A stretch of DNA of 64,000 nucleotides, from NCBI RefSeq assembly GCF_051200875.1, contig NZ_CP195191.1, forward strand, positions 558,001 through 622,000, written 5' to 3'. This document shows positions 1-8,718 of this stretch, piece by piece. The notes beneath the pieces were generated by a model. That model searched no databases, was not told the origin of the DNA, and saw only the letters and a program-made list of their open reading frames with translations. The position numbers and the translations under genes are program-made. The DNA is from Pseudotabrizicola sp051200875. GTDB taxonomy: Bacteria; Pseudomonadota; Alphaproteobacteria; Rhodobacterales; Rhodobacteraceae. Every line of letters starts with the position of its first letter. Positions within the stretch are counted from its first letter, which is position 1.

Positions 1-610
1 GTTTGGTAATGGCGGCCCAGTCGCCTTTGAGCATCGCCTCTTTTGGGGCGACCCACGATCCGCCGACGCAGAGGATGTTTTTCAGCGACAGATAGTCTGG
101 CGCGGTTTTCAGGCTGATGCCGCCGGTTGGGCAAAAGCTGACTTGTGGCAGGGGCGAACCGATGGATTTCAGGAAGGATGCGCCGCCCGACTGTTCCGCC
201 GGGAAGAACTTCTGAACGGTGTAGCCCTTTTCCAGAAGCGCCATGATTTCGGTTGCGGTCACAGCGCCCGGCAACAGGGGCAGGCCGAATTCGCAGCAGG
301 CATCGATCAGAGCTGGGGTTGATCCCGGCGAGACGCCAAAGGTTGCGCCGGCCTCTTTCGCGGCCTTCACATCGGCGCGGGTCAAAAGCGTGCCGGCCCC
401 AACCTGACCGCCTTCGACCTCGGCCATGGCGCGGATCGCGTCCAAGGCGCAGGGGGTGCGCAGGGTGACTTCAAGGGCCGGAAGACCACCTGCGACCAGG
501 GCTTGGGCAAGCGGTTTGGCATGGGCCAAATCATCAATCACCAAGACCGGCACCACAGGTGCCAGCCGGCAGATGTCAAGGGCGGATTTCGATTGATCTG
601 CGGGGGTCAT
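1..610 (-). CDS. eda: KDPG aldolase (2-dehydro-3-deoxy-phosphogluconate aldolase), 3' end outside window
   Basis: Second enzyme of the Entner-Doudoroff pathway: splits 2-keto-3-deoxy-6-phosphogluconate into pyruvate and glyceraldehyde 3-phosphate in the cytosol. Reading the minus strand from ATG at 610 gives 203 residues without a stop, beginning MTPADQSKSALDICRLAPVV. Class I KDPG aldolase hallmarks are visible: a VEGGQVGAGTLLT stretch, FGVSPG, the Schiff-base lysine in VQKFFPAE, and PTGGIS. The family is about 210 residues long, so only some ten C-terminal residues are missing. A palindrome 33-48 bases upstream of the start matches one before edd at the other end of the window. Edd and eda are adjacent in many bacteria but not here. 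Confidence 0.93.
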   Translation of the reverse strand, partial: MTPADQSKSALDICRLAPVVPVLVIDDLAHAKPLAQALVAGGLPALEVTLRTPCALDAIRAMAEVEGGQVGAGTLLTRADVKAAKEAGATFGVSPGSTPALIDACCEFGLPLLPGAVTATEIMALLEKGYTVQKFFPAEQSGGASFLKSIGSPLPQVSFCPTGGISLKTAPDYLSLKNILCVGGSWVAPKEAMLKGDWAAITK

Positions 611-642
611 GGAACTGTCCTGTCGTCGATATGGTTGTGGGC

Positions 643-658
643 CTGTTAGCGCAAACAG
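643..658. promoter_or_regulatory. LacI-type palindromic operator upstream of eda
   Basis: CTGTTAGCGCAAACAG is an imperfect palindrome with one mismatched pair. It shares the core TGTTAGCGCnAACA with the perfect palindrome upstream of edd (55849-55864). It lies 33-48 bases before the eda start codon, where a repressor would block transcription. A central CG within an even-length palindrome is typical of LacI-family operators. The regulator itself is not in this window. Confidence 0.6.
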
Positions 659-771
659 TGGGGGGCGTCTACCGTCGGATCAGGCCGCAGGGGCGATGAG
701 ATGACAATTGACGTGTGACAGCAACATTCATTTGAAAGAGTTCGGCCATTTGGGCAAGGTTTCGGCGTATG

Positions 772-2187
772 TCAGAACTTGAACTGCGGCGGCTGCCGGT
801 TCGGCCAATCGGTGGCCAGATGGTATTGCTGCCCCATGGCGAGGATGCGGGCATCTGATCCGGAGGGCCCGAACAGTTGAAAGCCCATCGGCAGGCCCGT
901 GCTGCCAAAGCCTGCCGGCAAGGCAAGGCTTGGCAGGCCGATAAGGCTGACTGGCACCACGATTTCCATCCAGCGGTGATAGGTGTCCATCGTCTGTCCG
1001 TTGATTTCCTGTGGCCAGCGCCAGTCAACAGGGAAGGGCCAGACCTGTGCAGAGGGCATGATCAGGGCGTCATAGGTTTCAAACAGGCGGGCGGCGCGCG
1101 CATACCAGCGGGACCGGATGACGGAGGCCTCGTAGACCGCGGCGGCGGACAATCCTAGGCCCTGTTCGATTTCCCACTGGGTTTCGGGTTTCAACTGGTC
1201 GCGGGATTTCGGGTCTTCGTAGAGTGCGCGCTTTGCGCCCGCATTCAGAAACGCCCGCAGCGTGAGCCAAGCCTTCCAAAGCTCTTGTGCCGGGAAGGGG
1301 GCGGAGAGGGTTTCGACCTCGGCCCCCTGATCGCGAAAGACGCCAAGGGCGGTTTCGCAAAGCTCAAGGATACCGGGTTCGCAAGGGTAAGCGCCGCCCC
1401 AATCAGCCAACCAGCCGATCTTTTTGCCGCGCAAATCCATAGTCAGACTGTCGCCAAAGGGCTGGGACGGACGCGGGAAGGGTGCTTGCGGGTTTTCACC
1501 GGCCAGCACCTCAAGAAACCGGGCGATATCTTCGACCGTGCGCGCCATTGGCCCTTCGGTGGACAAGGTGGCCATATGCGTGTCGCCAAGCGCGTCAGAG
1601 GGCACCAGACCCCATGTCGGGCGGAAGCCGTAGATGTTGCAAAAGGCCGCTGGATTGCGGAGCGAGCCCATCATGTCGCTGCCATCGGCAACCGGAACCA
1701 TGCGGCAGGCGAGGGCTGCTGCGGCGCCCCCGGATGAGCCACCGGCGCTGCGCGATATGTCATAGGGATTGCGGGTTGCGCCAAAGACGGGGTTGAAGCT
1801 GTGGCTGCCATGCCCCCATTCGGGGCTGTTCGTCTTTCCTGTAAAGATGGCACCCGCGCGGCGCATTCTTTTGGCAACGATATCGTCTGCGGGCGCAATG
1901 TTATTGGCAAAGATGGGCGATCCGTAGGTGGTGCGAAGGCCCTTGACCGCGACCAGATCCTTGACCGCCAGAGGGATACCATGAAGCCAACCTTGTGGCT
2001 TTTCCTCATCCGCCTGCTTGGCTGCGGCCATGAGCAGGTCCGGGGTGGGCGCCGAGACGATGGCATTCACGGCGCCGTTTCTTTCCGCCACCCGCGACAG
2101 ATGTTCGGTCATGATCTCGGACGGTTTGATCTGGCGCGCCGCAATGAGGCGAGAGAGGTCGCTGGCCGAAAGATCAAGCAAGGTCAT
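772..2187 (-). CDS. Amidase (amidase signature family)
   Basis: Predicted cytosolic amidohydrolase of the amidase-signature family, 471 residues, a normal length. The catalytic Ser-cisSer-Lys triad can be placed: Lys76 in PLAVKDL, Ser151 in the SAGGSSGG glycine-serine motif, and nucleophile Ser175 in GSDMMGSLRNPA. The start at 2187 has a GGAG-like ribosome site on the minus strand. It is divergent from the flavin monooxygenase at 2365 and belongs by position to the catabolic island up to 8699. The substrate is unknown; an amide intermediate of N-compound breakdown is plausible. It is not GatA, because gatB and gatC are absent and the GSDMMGS motif is typical of catabolic amidases. Confidence 0.88.
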   Translation of the reverse strand: MTLLDLSASDLSRLIAARQIKPSEIMTEHLSRVAERNGAVNAIVSAPTPDLLMAAAKQADEEKPQGWLHGIPLAVKDLVAVKGLRTTYGSPIFANNIAPADDIVAKRMRRAGAIFTGKTNSPEWGHGSHSFNPVFGATRNPYDISRSAGGSSGGAAAALACRMVPVADGSDMMGSLRNPAAFCNIYGFRPTWGLVPSDALGDTHMATLSTEGPMARTVEDIARFLEVLAGENPQAPFPRPSQPFGDSLTMDLRGKKIGWLADWGGAYPCEPGILELCETALGVFRDQGAEVETLSAPFPAQELWKAWLTLRAFLNAGAKRALYEDPKSRDQLKPETQWEIEQGLGLSAAAVYEASVIRSRWYARAARLFETYDALIMPSAQVWPFPVDWRWPQEINGQTMDTYHRWMEIVVPVSLIGLPSLALPAGFGSTGLPMGFQLFGPSGSDARILAMGQQYHLATDWPNRQPPQFKF

Positions 2188-2278
2188 AGGGGGCTCCGTG
2201 GTTTTCGGTACATGCGCTCATTCTTCGGGCCGCAAGGCAAGCCCCTTTCCTCTGGCCTTTTCGCTGGGTAGGGTAAAC

Positions 2279-2295
2279 TTAATCAATGCGGATAA
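2279..2295. promoter_or_regulatory. Candidate LysR-type (T-N11-A) site in the amidase/monooxygenase divergent promoter
   Basis: The 177-base divergent region 2188-2364 is notably AT-rich in its second half. It contains TTA-N11-TAA at 2279-2295, the T-N11-A arrangement bound by many LysR regulators. A LysR gene lies in the same island at 4847. The motif is short and common by chance, so this is only a candidate. Confidence 0.25.
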
Positions 2296-2364
2296 AATGC
2301 GTACTTTCTTACTAATCTTTTCCGCGCCATCATGCCGTCAGGTTCGAGCAGGATTGGGGAGACG

Positions 2365-3603
2365 ATGGTGGTTGAGACCGTTCAGTCGGCGATAGTTGGC
2401 GGCGGTCAGGCTGGCATCGCCATGAGTGCCCAGCTTGTGAAACTGGGCCATGACCATGTGGTACTGGAGCGCGACCGCATTGCCGAACGGTGGCGGACGG
2501 CACGGTGGGATTCGCTGGTGGCGAATGGCCCCGCCTGGCACGATCGTTTTCCGGGGTTGGAGTTCAAGACCTGCGGACCTGATGAGTTTCCGGCAAAGGA
2601 AGATGTCGCGGATTACTTTGTTGAATATGCGCAGATGATCAAATCCCCGGTGCGGACCGGCGTTGAGGTGACTTCTGCCTCTGTTGAGGGCGATGGCTTT
2701 TTGGTTGAGACGCGCCAAGGAGCGTTCCGAGCGCAAAATCTGGTCGTAGCGACCGGGCCGTTCCAGAAGCCACTTATTCCCTCTCTTGTTCCGGATACTG
2801 CGGGGCTGGTTCAGATGCATTCCACCGCCTACCGCAACCCTGACGCCTTGCCGCCCGGGGCCGTGTTGGTGGTGGGCTCCGGATCGTCGGGGACACAGAT
2901 TGCCGATGAGTTGAACCGCTCGGGGCGCAGGGTGTTTCTGTCGGTTGGGCCGCATGATCGCCCGATGCGGCGCTATCGGGGCAAGGATTTTGTCTGGTGG
3001 TTGGGTCGTTTGGGGAAATGGGATCTGGAAGCCCCGCATCCGGGAATGGAGCATGTGACGATTGCCGTCAGCGGGGCCTATGGTGGTCGGACGATTGATT
3101 TCCGCAATCTTGCGGCCGAGGGGATGACGCTTTTGGGGCGGGCCGAGACGTTCACGGATGGCAAACTGACTTTCGCGGCTGATCTTGAGGGCAATATCCA
3201 TCGCGGGGACGGTTATTATCTGGCGCTTTTGGAAGAAGCTGATGCCTACGTTGCGCGTGAAGGGCTTAATTTTCCGCCCGAGCCAGAGGCCAAAATGATT
3301 GGTCCCGATCCTGCCTGCGTCACGGATCCCATCCTTTCCTTGGATTTGGCCGAAGAAGGGATCACAACCATCATCTGGGCCACGGGATTTGAACGCGATT
3401 TCGGATGGCTGAAGGTGGATTGTTTTGACGAAGGTGGGCGCCCTGTGCACCGCAAGGGGGTGGCGGAGGTTCCCGGTCTTTATTTCCTCGGTCTGCCTTG
3501 GCTGTCCCGCCGCGGATCAAGTTTCATCTGGGGGTGCTGGCAAGATGCCGAACACCACGCCCGCCACATCGCGCAGCACCGCATGGCTGCACAAACTGTC
3601 TGA
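2365..3603 (+). CDS. Flavin-containing monooxygenase (FAD/NAD(P)-dependent)
   Basis: Class B-type flavin monooxygenase of 412 residues, which would insert one oxygen atom into a nitrogen, sulfur or carbonyl centre using NAD(P)H and O2. An N-terminal FAD-binding Rossmann motif GGGQAG lies at about residues 11-16, and a second, NAD(P)-binding motif GSGSSG near residue 175. The conserved ATGF stretch is near residue 340. An in-frame ATG at 2332 exists, but ATG 2365 follows GGGGAGA and starts directly before the FAD fold, so it is preferred. RidA follows after 35 bases in the same direction. Related proteins include YUCCA/FMO-like enzymes; the substrate cannot be assigned from sequence. Confidence 0.85.
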   Translation: MVVETVQSAIVGGGQAGIAMSAQLVKLGHDHVVLERDRIAERWRTARWDSLVANGPAWHDRFPGLEFKTCGPDEFPAKEDVADYFVEYAQMIKSPVRTGVEVTSASVEGDGFLVETRQGAFRAQNLVVATGPFQKPLIPSLVPDTAGLVQMHSTAYRNPDALPPGAVLVVGSGSSGTQIADELNRSGRRVFLSVGPHDRPMRRYRGKDFVWWLGRLGKWDLEAPHPGMEHVTIAVSGAYGGRTIDFRNLAAEGMTLLGRAETFTDGKLTFAADLEGNIHRGDGYYLALLEEADAYVAREGLNFPPEPEAKMIGPDPACVTDPILSLDLAEEGITTIIWATGFERDFGWLKVDCFDEGGRPVHRKGVAEVPGLYFLGLPWLSRRGSSFIWGCWQDAEHHARHIAQHRMAAQTV

Positions 3604-3638
3604 AATATCAGCCACTAGTCCTGAGCCGGAGAAAAAGA

Positions 3639-4055
3639 TTGGCACATACCCGCTATCGCAAATTCAACACCAAAGCGACCTATCCGGAACAGCGTCTGGA
3701 CAATGACCTGTGCCACGTCGTTGCAACGCGCGGGGGAACCACGCTGTGGATGCGCGGGGCTTGCCCGCAAGACCTTGATACCTCTGAAAATCTGGGAAGT
3801 TCAGATCCTGTCGAACAGACCCACAAGGTGATGCAGAATATCCGCCAGCTGATTGAAGAAGCGGGCGGCAAGATGGAGCATATCGTCAAGTTGGTCGTGT
3901 ACCTGACCGATGTTCGCAACCGTGAGCCAGTCTATCGGACCATGGGGGAATATATCAAAGGCGTCCATCCGGTCTGCACGGGTTTGACGGTCGTGGCGCT
4001 GGCCCGTCCTGATTGGCTGGTTGAAATCGACGCAACTGCCGTCATTCCGGACTAA
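3639..4055 (+). CDS. RidA (YjgF/UK114) family protein
   Basis: Rid-family protein, 138 residues from a TTG start at 3639 preceded by GGAG (3628-3631). Upstream in-frame sequence overlaps the monooxygenase and has no family similarity. Archetypal RidA hydrolyses reactive enamine/imine intermediates to ketones. The substrate-binding arginine of active family members is kept in the C-terminal VVALARPDWLVEIDATAV segment. In catabolic clusters such proteins usually process an imine released by a flavin oxidase or dehydrogenase, and both enzyme types are encoded here. It forms trimers in the cytosol in known relatives. Confidence 0.85.
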   Translation: MAHTRYRKFNTKATYPEQRLDNDLCHVVATRGGTTLWMRGACPQDLDTSENLGSSDPVEQTHKVMQNIRQLIEEAGGKMEHIVKLVVYLTDVRNREPVYRTMGEYIKGVHPVCTGLTVVALARPDWLVEIDATAVIPD

Positions 4056-4138
4056 GGCATGCCGGTCCTTCGCCCGGTTCCGTCATGTCGGGCGGGGCGG
4101 GCGTTTGGCAGATTTGGATTGAACGAAGGATTGCCGTC

Positions 4139-4813
4139 ATGACCTTTTCCCTGATTGGGCGCTGCGCCAAAACCGGTCACTTTGGCATGGTCATTTCATC
4201 CTCATCGCCGGCGGTTGCCGCGCGCTGTGTGCATCTGCGCCCCGGAACGGGCATTGCCGCCAGCCAGAACGTGACGGACCCGGCTTTGGGCCCTTTGCTG
4301 CTGGATGCGATGGAGGGTGGACTGGATGCAGAGCAGGCGGTCGCGTCGGTTGTCGGTCAGCGGCCGCATATTCAGTACCGGCAACTGATGGCTTTGGGGC
4401 ATTCCGGCAAAGCTGCGATCTTTTCGGGGTCGCAGGTATTGGGGTGTTGGGCTGAAGCCTTGGGCGACAACTGCGCTTCGGCAGGAAACTTGCTGGCGTC
4501 CGAAAAAGTGCCTCAGGCGATGGTCGATGCCTTTGAGACAGCGGAAGGGGAGCTGGGCGTTCGCTTGATGCGGGCTTTGCGTGCGGGATTGGATGCAGGG
4601 GGGGAAGCAGGCCCCGTGCATTCCGCCGGAATGAAGATGTCTGGCGAGCTATCTTGGCCCGTGGCGGATCTACGGATCGACTGGTCGCTTGACTGCCCGA
4701 TTGCCGCATTGGAAGCGGCATGGGCGGTCTATCACCCGCAAATGCTGGACTATGTTCAGCGCGCCATCGACCCGACACAGGCGAGATCTTATGGCGTGCC
4801 GGGGGATGAGTAA
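4139..4813 (+). CDS. DUF1028 family protein (Ntn-hydrolase-like)
   Basis: 224-residue DUF1028 protein, starting at ATG 4139 behind a GAAGGA ribosome site; an upstream in-frame ATG at 4085 adds only non-conserved residues. It opens MTFSLIGR and continues with the family pattern of a glycine-rich core (GTGIAASQN, near residue 40). DUF1028 is assigned to the Ntn-hydrolase fold, and Thr2 would become the N-terminal nucleophile after Met removal; that is inference. Members often sit beside RidA and amidohydrolases, as here. The biochemical reaction is unknown. Confidence 0.8.
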   Translation: MTFSLIGRCAKTGHFGMVISSSSPAVAARCVHLRPGTGIAASQNVTDPALGPLLLDAMEGGLDAEQAVASVVGQRPHIQYRQLMALGHSGKAAIFSGSQVLGCWAEALGDNCASAGNLLASEKVPQAMVDAFETAEGELGVRLMRALRAGLDAGGEAGPVHSAGMKMSGELSWPVADLRIDWSLDCPIAALEAAWAVYHPQMLDYVQRAIDPTQARSYGVPGDE

Positions 4814-4846
4814 GGCGGTTCTGATGGCCAATCGGGTGATCCTGAC

Positions 4847-5779
4847 ATGGGGGTAAGATTTACCCTTCGCCAGTTGGAATATCTGGTGGCGGTTGGAGAG
4901 GCCGGTTCCATCGCCATTGCCGCCGAAAGGGTTGGGGTTTCCTCGCCCTCGATTTCGGTGGCGATTGGTCAGATCGAAAAGCAACTGGGTTTGGTCTTGT
5001 TCGTGCGCCGCCATGCGCAGGGCGTTTCGCTGACGCAATCGGGCCGGCAGATCATCGAACAGGCGCGCGTGATCCTTGCCGAGGCTGAACGCATGTCTGA
5101 AATCGCCGGGACCATCAGCGGTGTCGTGCGCGGGACATTGCATGTGGGGTGCCTGCTGACCTTTGCGCAGGTGGTTTTGCCCCGGCTGCGGCGTGGTTTT
5201 GTCGAAGCGCATCCAGAGGTTATCTTTCGGCAAAGCGAGGGCCATCAGGACGCCTTGTTCGAGGCCTTGCGGCAGGCCGAGATTGATATTGCGCTGACCT
5301 ATGATCTGGATATTCCCGACGATCTGGTGTTTCAGCCCTTGGCCAGTTTGCCGCCCCATGTGGTTTTGCCTGCCGATCATCCTTTGGCGGAACGCGATGG
5401 CCTGACATTGCAGGATCTTGCGGCCTTTCCGATGGTTCTGCTGGATCTGCCGCATAGCGCCGAATACTTCCTTTCCGGTTTTCGCGAGGCGGGGCTGCGC
5501 CCATTGATCGCGGAACGCACGGCGGATATTCAGGTGCTGCGAAGTCTTGTGGCGAATGGCTTTGGCTATTCGATTGCCAATTTGCGCCCGCGTTCCGATC
5601 GGTCGCCTGATGGGCTTTTACTGAAGATCGTGCCGCTGTTTCAGGGGCTGCGGCCCATGCGTCTGGGGCTGTTGCAAGCCGAAGGTGCAGGGCAGGTGCA
5701 AACCATTCGGGCCTTTGCCGCGCATGTCGAGACGAATTTGGCAGCTATTCTTTCGGGGGCGTCCTCGAAGGATGGGTAA
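4847..5779 (+). CDS. LysR-family transcriptional regulator
   Basis: 310 residues with the usual LysR layout. A winged helix-turn-helix occupies about residues 5-65 (FTLRQLEYLVAVGEAGS, then the recognition helix around SSPSISVAIGQIEKQLG). A two-lobe effector domain runs from about residue 95. It lies inside the catabolic island, 33 bases after DUF1028 and 63 before the nitrilase-like gene, in the same direction, so it is the obvious local regulator. The effector is probably a pathway substrate or intermediate. LysR proteins generally activate divergent or adjacent operons; a T-N11-A motif occurs before the monooxygenase. Confidence 0.9.
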   Translation: MGVRFTLRQLEYLVAVGEAGSIAIAAERVGVSSPSISVAIGQIEKQLGLVLFVRRHAQGVSLTQSGRQIIEQARVILAEAERMSEIAGTISGVVRGTLHVGCLLTFAQVVLPRLRRGFVEAHPEVIFRQSEGHQDALFEALRQAEIDIALTYDLDIPDDLVFQPLASLPPHVVLPADHPLAERDGLTLQDLAAFPMVLLDLPHSAEYFLSGFREAGLRPLIAERTADIQVLRSLVANGFGYSIANLRPRSDRSPDGLLLKIVPLFQGLRPMRLGLLQAEGAGQVQTIRAFAAHVETNLAAILSGASSKDG

Positions 5780-5842
5780 AGGAACGGGCCTGCTTTGCAC
5801 CGGTGCCAAGGCAGGACTTTGTGACCGAGAGGAGGGCGGATC

Positions 5843-6601
5843 ATGCGTCTGGCGCTTTGGCAGGGAAAATCCCCGGCCGCCGATTTGGAGGAAGCAACGC
5901 AGGAGGTCGAGCGGGCCACTGCGGCTGCGGCCATGATGGGTGCCGACGTCGTGGTCTTTCCTGAGATATGGATGCAAGGCTACAATCAGCCCGACCTTCT
6001 CGCTCGACTGTTGACGCGAGATAACCCTGTCTTTGATCGCCTTGAAAAGGCGGCTTGCCAGTCTGGCTGTTCGATTGTCGTGGGATATGCGGAAGACGCC
6101 GAGGGGCGCAGCTACAATTCCGCGCTTTGCCTGTTTCCCGATGGGCGACCACGGATGAATTATCGGAAGCTCCAGCTTTACGGGGAGCGGGAAAAGGCCT
6201 TGTATCAGCCGGGGGACGCCTATGTGCAGTTCACGATTGCGGGCCGGTCAGCCGCGATGCTGATTTGCTATGACATTGAATTCGCACCGCATGTCGCAAA
6301 GCTGGCTGGGCTTGGGGTGGAAATCATTCTGGTGCCGACCGCGAATATGCATCCTTTCACCCATGTGGTCCGCCATACGGTGCCTGCGATGGCCGCGAAC
6401 CACGGTGTGACCATCGTTTATGCCAATTACTGTGGCACAGAGGGTGATCTATCCTATGTCGGCGGCAGCCTGATTGCGGGGCCTCATGGGGAGATTTTGG
6501 CACAGGCCGGAGAGTCTGGGCCATGTCTTTTGGTGGCCGAGGTGCCGGAGCGCGACGCTTTGCGCCTTTCCACCCAAGCGCAAGATTTGAGGACGATCTG
6601 A
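5843..6601 (+). CDS. Carbon-nitrogen hydrolase (nitrilase superfamily amidase)
   Basis: 252-residue nitrilase-superfamily enzyme with the Glu-Lys-Cys triad visible: Glu41 in VVVFPEIW, Lys109 in YRKLQLYG and nucleophile Cys142 in LICYDIEF. Such enzymes hydrolyse amides, carbamoyl groups or nitriles. The length and the ICYDIEF motif suggest an amidase or omega-amidase/carbamoylase rather than a true nitrilase. GGAGG precedes the start. The gene ends one base before the TMADH-like gene, so the two are very likely cotranscribed and act in one pathway. Confidence 0.88.
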   Translation: MRLALWQGKSPAADLEEATQEVERATAAAAMMGADVVVFPEIWMQGYNQPDLLARLLTRDNPVFDRLEKAACQSGCSIVVGYAEDAEGRSYNSALCLFPDGRPRMNYRKLQLYGEREKALYQPGDAYVQFTIAGRSAAMLICYDIEFAPHVAKLAGLGVEIILVPTANMHPFTHVVRHTVPAMAANHGVTIVYANYCGTEGDLSYVGGSLIAGPHGEILAQAGESGPCLLVAEVPERDALRLSTQAQDLRTI

Positions 6602-6602
6602 C

Positions 6603-8699
6603 ATGGCCGCAGGGCAAGGTGATAGCCGATACGACATTCTGTTCGAACCGCTGCGGATCGGCCCAAAGGTTGCCAAGAACCGCTTCTATCAGGTTCCGCA
6701 TTGCAATGGTGGCGGGTACCGGGACCCTTCTGCCGTCGCCGAAATGCGCCGCACCAAGGCCGAAGGGGGCTGGGGCGTCATTTTCACCGAGCAGACCGAG
6801 ATCCACCCATCAAGCGAAATCACCCCGTTCATTGAACAGCATCTGTGGGAGGACAAGGATATTCCGGCCTTTGCGGCGATGGCAGAGGCGATGAAATCGC
6901 ACGGGGCACTTGCCGGGATTCAACTTGCCTATTCGGGGATAAACGGCCCGAACCTTTACAGCCGCGACGTTCCCATGGCTGTCTCAGGCGGGCCTATTCT
7001 GACATTCACTTCAGACCCGGTGCAGGCCCGCACGATGGATCGTGAGGATATTCGGGATTTACGGCGGTGGTTTCGGGCCGCGTTTCGGCGGTCGCAGCAG
7101 GCCGGGTTCGATTTGGTTTGCCTTTATGGCGCACATGGATTTGGCATTCTTCAGCATTTCCTGAGCCGGGCGACCAATTCCAGAACCGACGAATATGGGG
7201 GTTCGCTGGAAAACCGCGCAAGGTTCCTGCGGGAAGTGGTCGAGGATGCCCGCGAAGAGACTAAGGGCGAGCTTGGCATCACGCTGAGGCTTTCGTTGCA
7301 CGAGGCCGGGCCGCTTGGCTTTTCCAATGCCGAGTTGCGCGATTTTATCGAGATGCATCGCGATCTTCCCGATCTCTGGGATCTGGCCCATGGCACATGG
7401 GAGGCCTGTTCGGGGACCAGTCGCTTTACGCCGGAAGCGGCTCAGGAAGACTTGGTGCGTGGGATCAAGGCGTTGACGGATAAGCCGATTGTGGGGGTGG
7501 GGCGGTTTACCAGCGCTGATGAGATGGTGCGCCAGATCAGGTCTGGTGTGCTGGATTTCATTGGGGCTGCGCGACCTTCGATTGCCGATCCGTTCCTGCC
7601 GAAGAAGATCGAGGAAGGTCGGTTCGAAGACATAAGGGAATGTATCGGCTGCAATATTTGCGTGTCGGGCGATATGACGGGCGGCATTTCGCGCTGTACG
7701 CAGAACACGGCCTTCATGGAGGAATGGCGCAAAGGTTGGCACCCGGAACGTCCCCGGCCAAAGGGGCTTTCGCAGTCGGTTCTGGTGGTTGGGGCAGGGC
7801 CTGCGGGGCTGGAGGCGGCGCTTCAGGCCGCGCGCCGGGGCTATCAGGTGACCTTGGCCGAGGCTGGGCGAGAGCTTGGCGGGCGGGTGCAGCGGGAGCG
7901 GGCCTTACCCGGGCTTTCGGCTTGGGGGCGCGTTGCGGATTACCGGATTGGGCAATTGTTGCCCTTGCCCAATGTCGAGATCTATCGCGACAGCCCGATG
8001 ACGGCCGAGGATGTCGTTGCGATCGGGGCCGATCATGTCGCCATCGCAACGGGGGCAAAATGGCGGCGGGATGCTGTGGCGCGGCTTCATCTGCACCCGA
8101 TCCCGACCGATCCTGCGATGCCCATCTATTCGCCGGACGATCTGATGGAGGGGCTGGGCCCGCGCAATTGCGATGTGCTCTTGTATGACGACGACCATTT
8201 TTACATGGGGTCGGTTCTGGCAGAGTTGCTGGTTTCGCGGGGATGCCGCGTTGATTTCGTGACGCCCGCCGCAAAAGTGGCGGAATGGACGGAAAATACA
8301 CTGGAACAAGGCCGCATCATGCGCCGTCTGCTGGAACTTGGGGTCAAGATACAGACGAACAAGGCCCCGGAAGAGATTGGCAGATCAGAGGTCATGCTGG
8401 GATGCACTTGGACAGGGGCTTTGACGGTGCTGGAGACTGAAAGCGTGGTTATGGTCACCTCTCGCGTGCCGCAGGATGGGCTTTTCCGGGAGGTCATGAA
8501 ACTTGACAGTGGAAAGGGTGGTTCGGGCAGGACGGTGAAGCTGATCGGGGATGGGGCCGCGCCGGGGCCGATTGCATGGGCCACTTATGCGGGCAGGCGC
8601 TTTGCTGAAGAGATTGACCAGCCGGATACGGGCGGAGAAATTCCCGCCTTCCGGCGTGAAATCGCATGGCTGGAGCCCGGACCATCGCGCCTGCCGTGA
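6603..8699 (+). CDS. Trimethylamine-dehydrogenase-like flavoprotein (N-methyl amine dehydrogenase/demethylase)
   Basis: 698-residue iron-sulfur flavoprotein of the old-yellow-enzyme/TMADH/dienoyl-CoA-reductase group. An N-terminal FMN TIM barrel (1-340) is followed by a 4Fe-4S site with Cys347, Cys350, Cys353 and Cys365, then an FAD/NAD-like domain (VVGAGPAG near residue 400). Cys34 in RFYQVPHC aligns with the TMADH cysteine that binds FMN covalently. Tyr175 and His178 (YGAH) match its catalytic Tyr169/His172, so oxidative N-demethylation or amine dehydrogenation is more likely than enone reduction. Known relatives are TMADH, dimethylamine and histamine dehydrogenases and N-methylproline demethylase. 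The exact substrate is open. Confidence 0.85.
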   Translation: MAAGQGDSRYDILFEPLRIGPKVAKNRFYQVPHCNGGGYRDPSAVAEMRRTKAEGGWGVIFTEQTEIHPSSEITPFIEQHLWEDKDIPAFAAMAEAMKSHGALAGIQLAYSGINGPNLYSRDVPMAVSGGPILTFTSDPVQARTMDREDIRDLRRWFRAAFRRSQQAGFDLVCLYGAHGFGILQHFLSRATNSRTDEYGGSLENRARFLREVVEDAREETKGELGITLRLSLHEAGPLGFSNAELRDFIEMHRDLPDLWDLAHGTWEACSGTSRFTPEAAQEDLVRGIKALTDKPIVGVGRFTSADEMVRQIRSGVLDFIGAARPSIADPFLPKKIEEGRFEDIRECIGCNICVSGDMTGGISRCTQNTAFMEEWRKGWHPERPRPKGLSQSVLVVGAGPAGLEAALQAARRGYQVTLAEAGRELGGRVQRERALPGLSAWGRVADYRIGQLLPLPNVEIYRDSPMTAEDVVAIGADHVAIATGAKWRRDAVARLHLHPIPTDPAMPIYSPDDLMEGLGPRNCDVLLYDDDHFYMGSVLAELLVSRGCRVDFVTPAAKVAEWTENTLEQGRIMRRLLELGVKIQTNKAPEEIGRSEVMLGCTWTGALTVLETESVVMVTSRVPQDGLFREVMKLDSGKGGSGRTVKLIGDGAAPGPIAWATYAGRRFAEEIDQPDTGGEIPAFRREIAWLEPGPSRLP

Positions 8700-8718
8700 C
8701 GCGGTTGTGCGCGGGCGT

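Noticed and set aside
2338..3450. Long minus-strand open frame (370 codons) opposite the flavin monooxygenase gene
   Set aside because: Mirror of a high-GC coding strand; no domain, no ribosome site, and the plus strand has clear FAD motifs.
6603..8699. Assignment as 2,4-dienoyl-CoA reductase
   Set aside because: The covalent-flavin cysteine and the Tyr/His pair match TMADH-type dehydrogenases instead.
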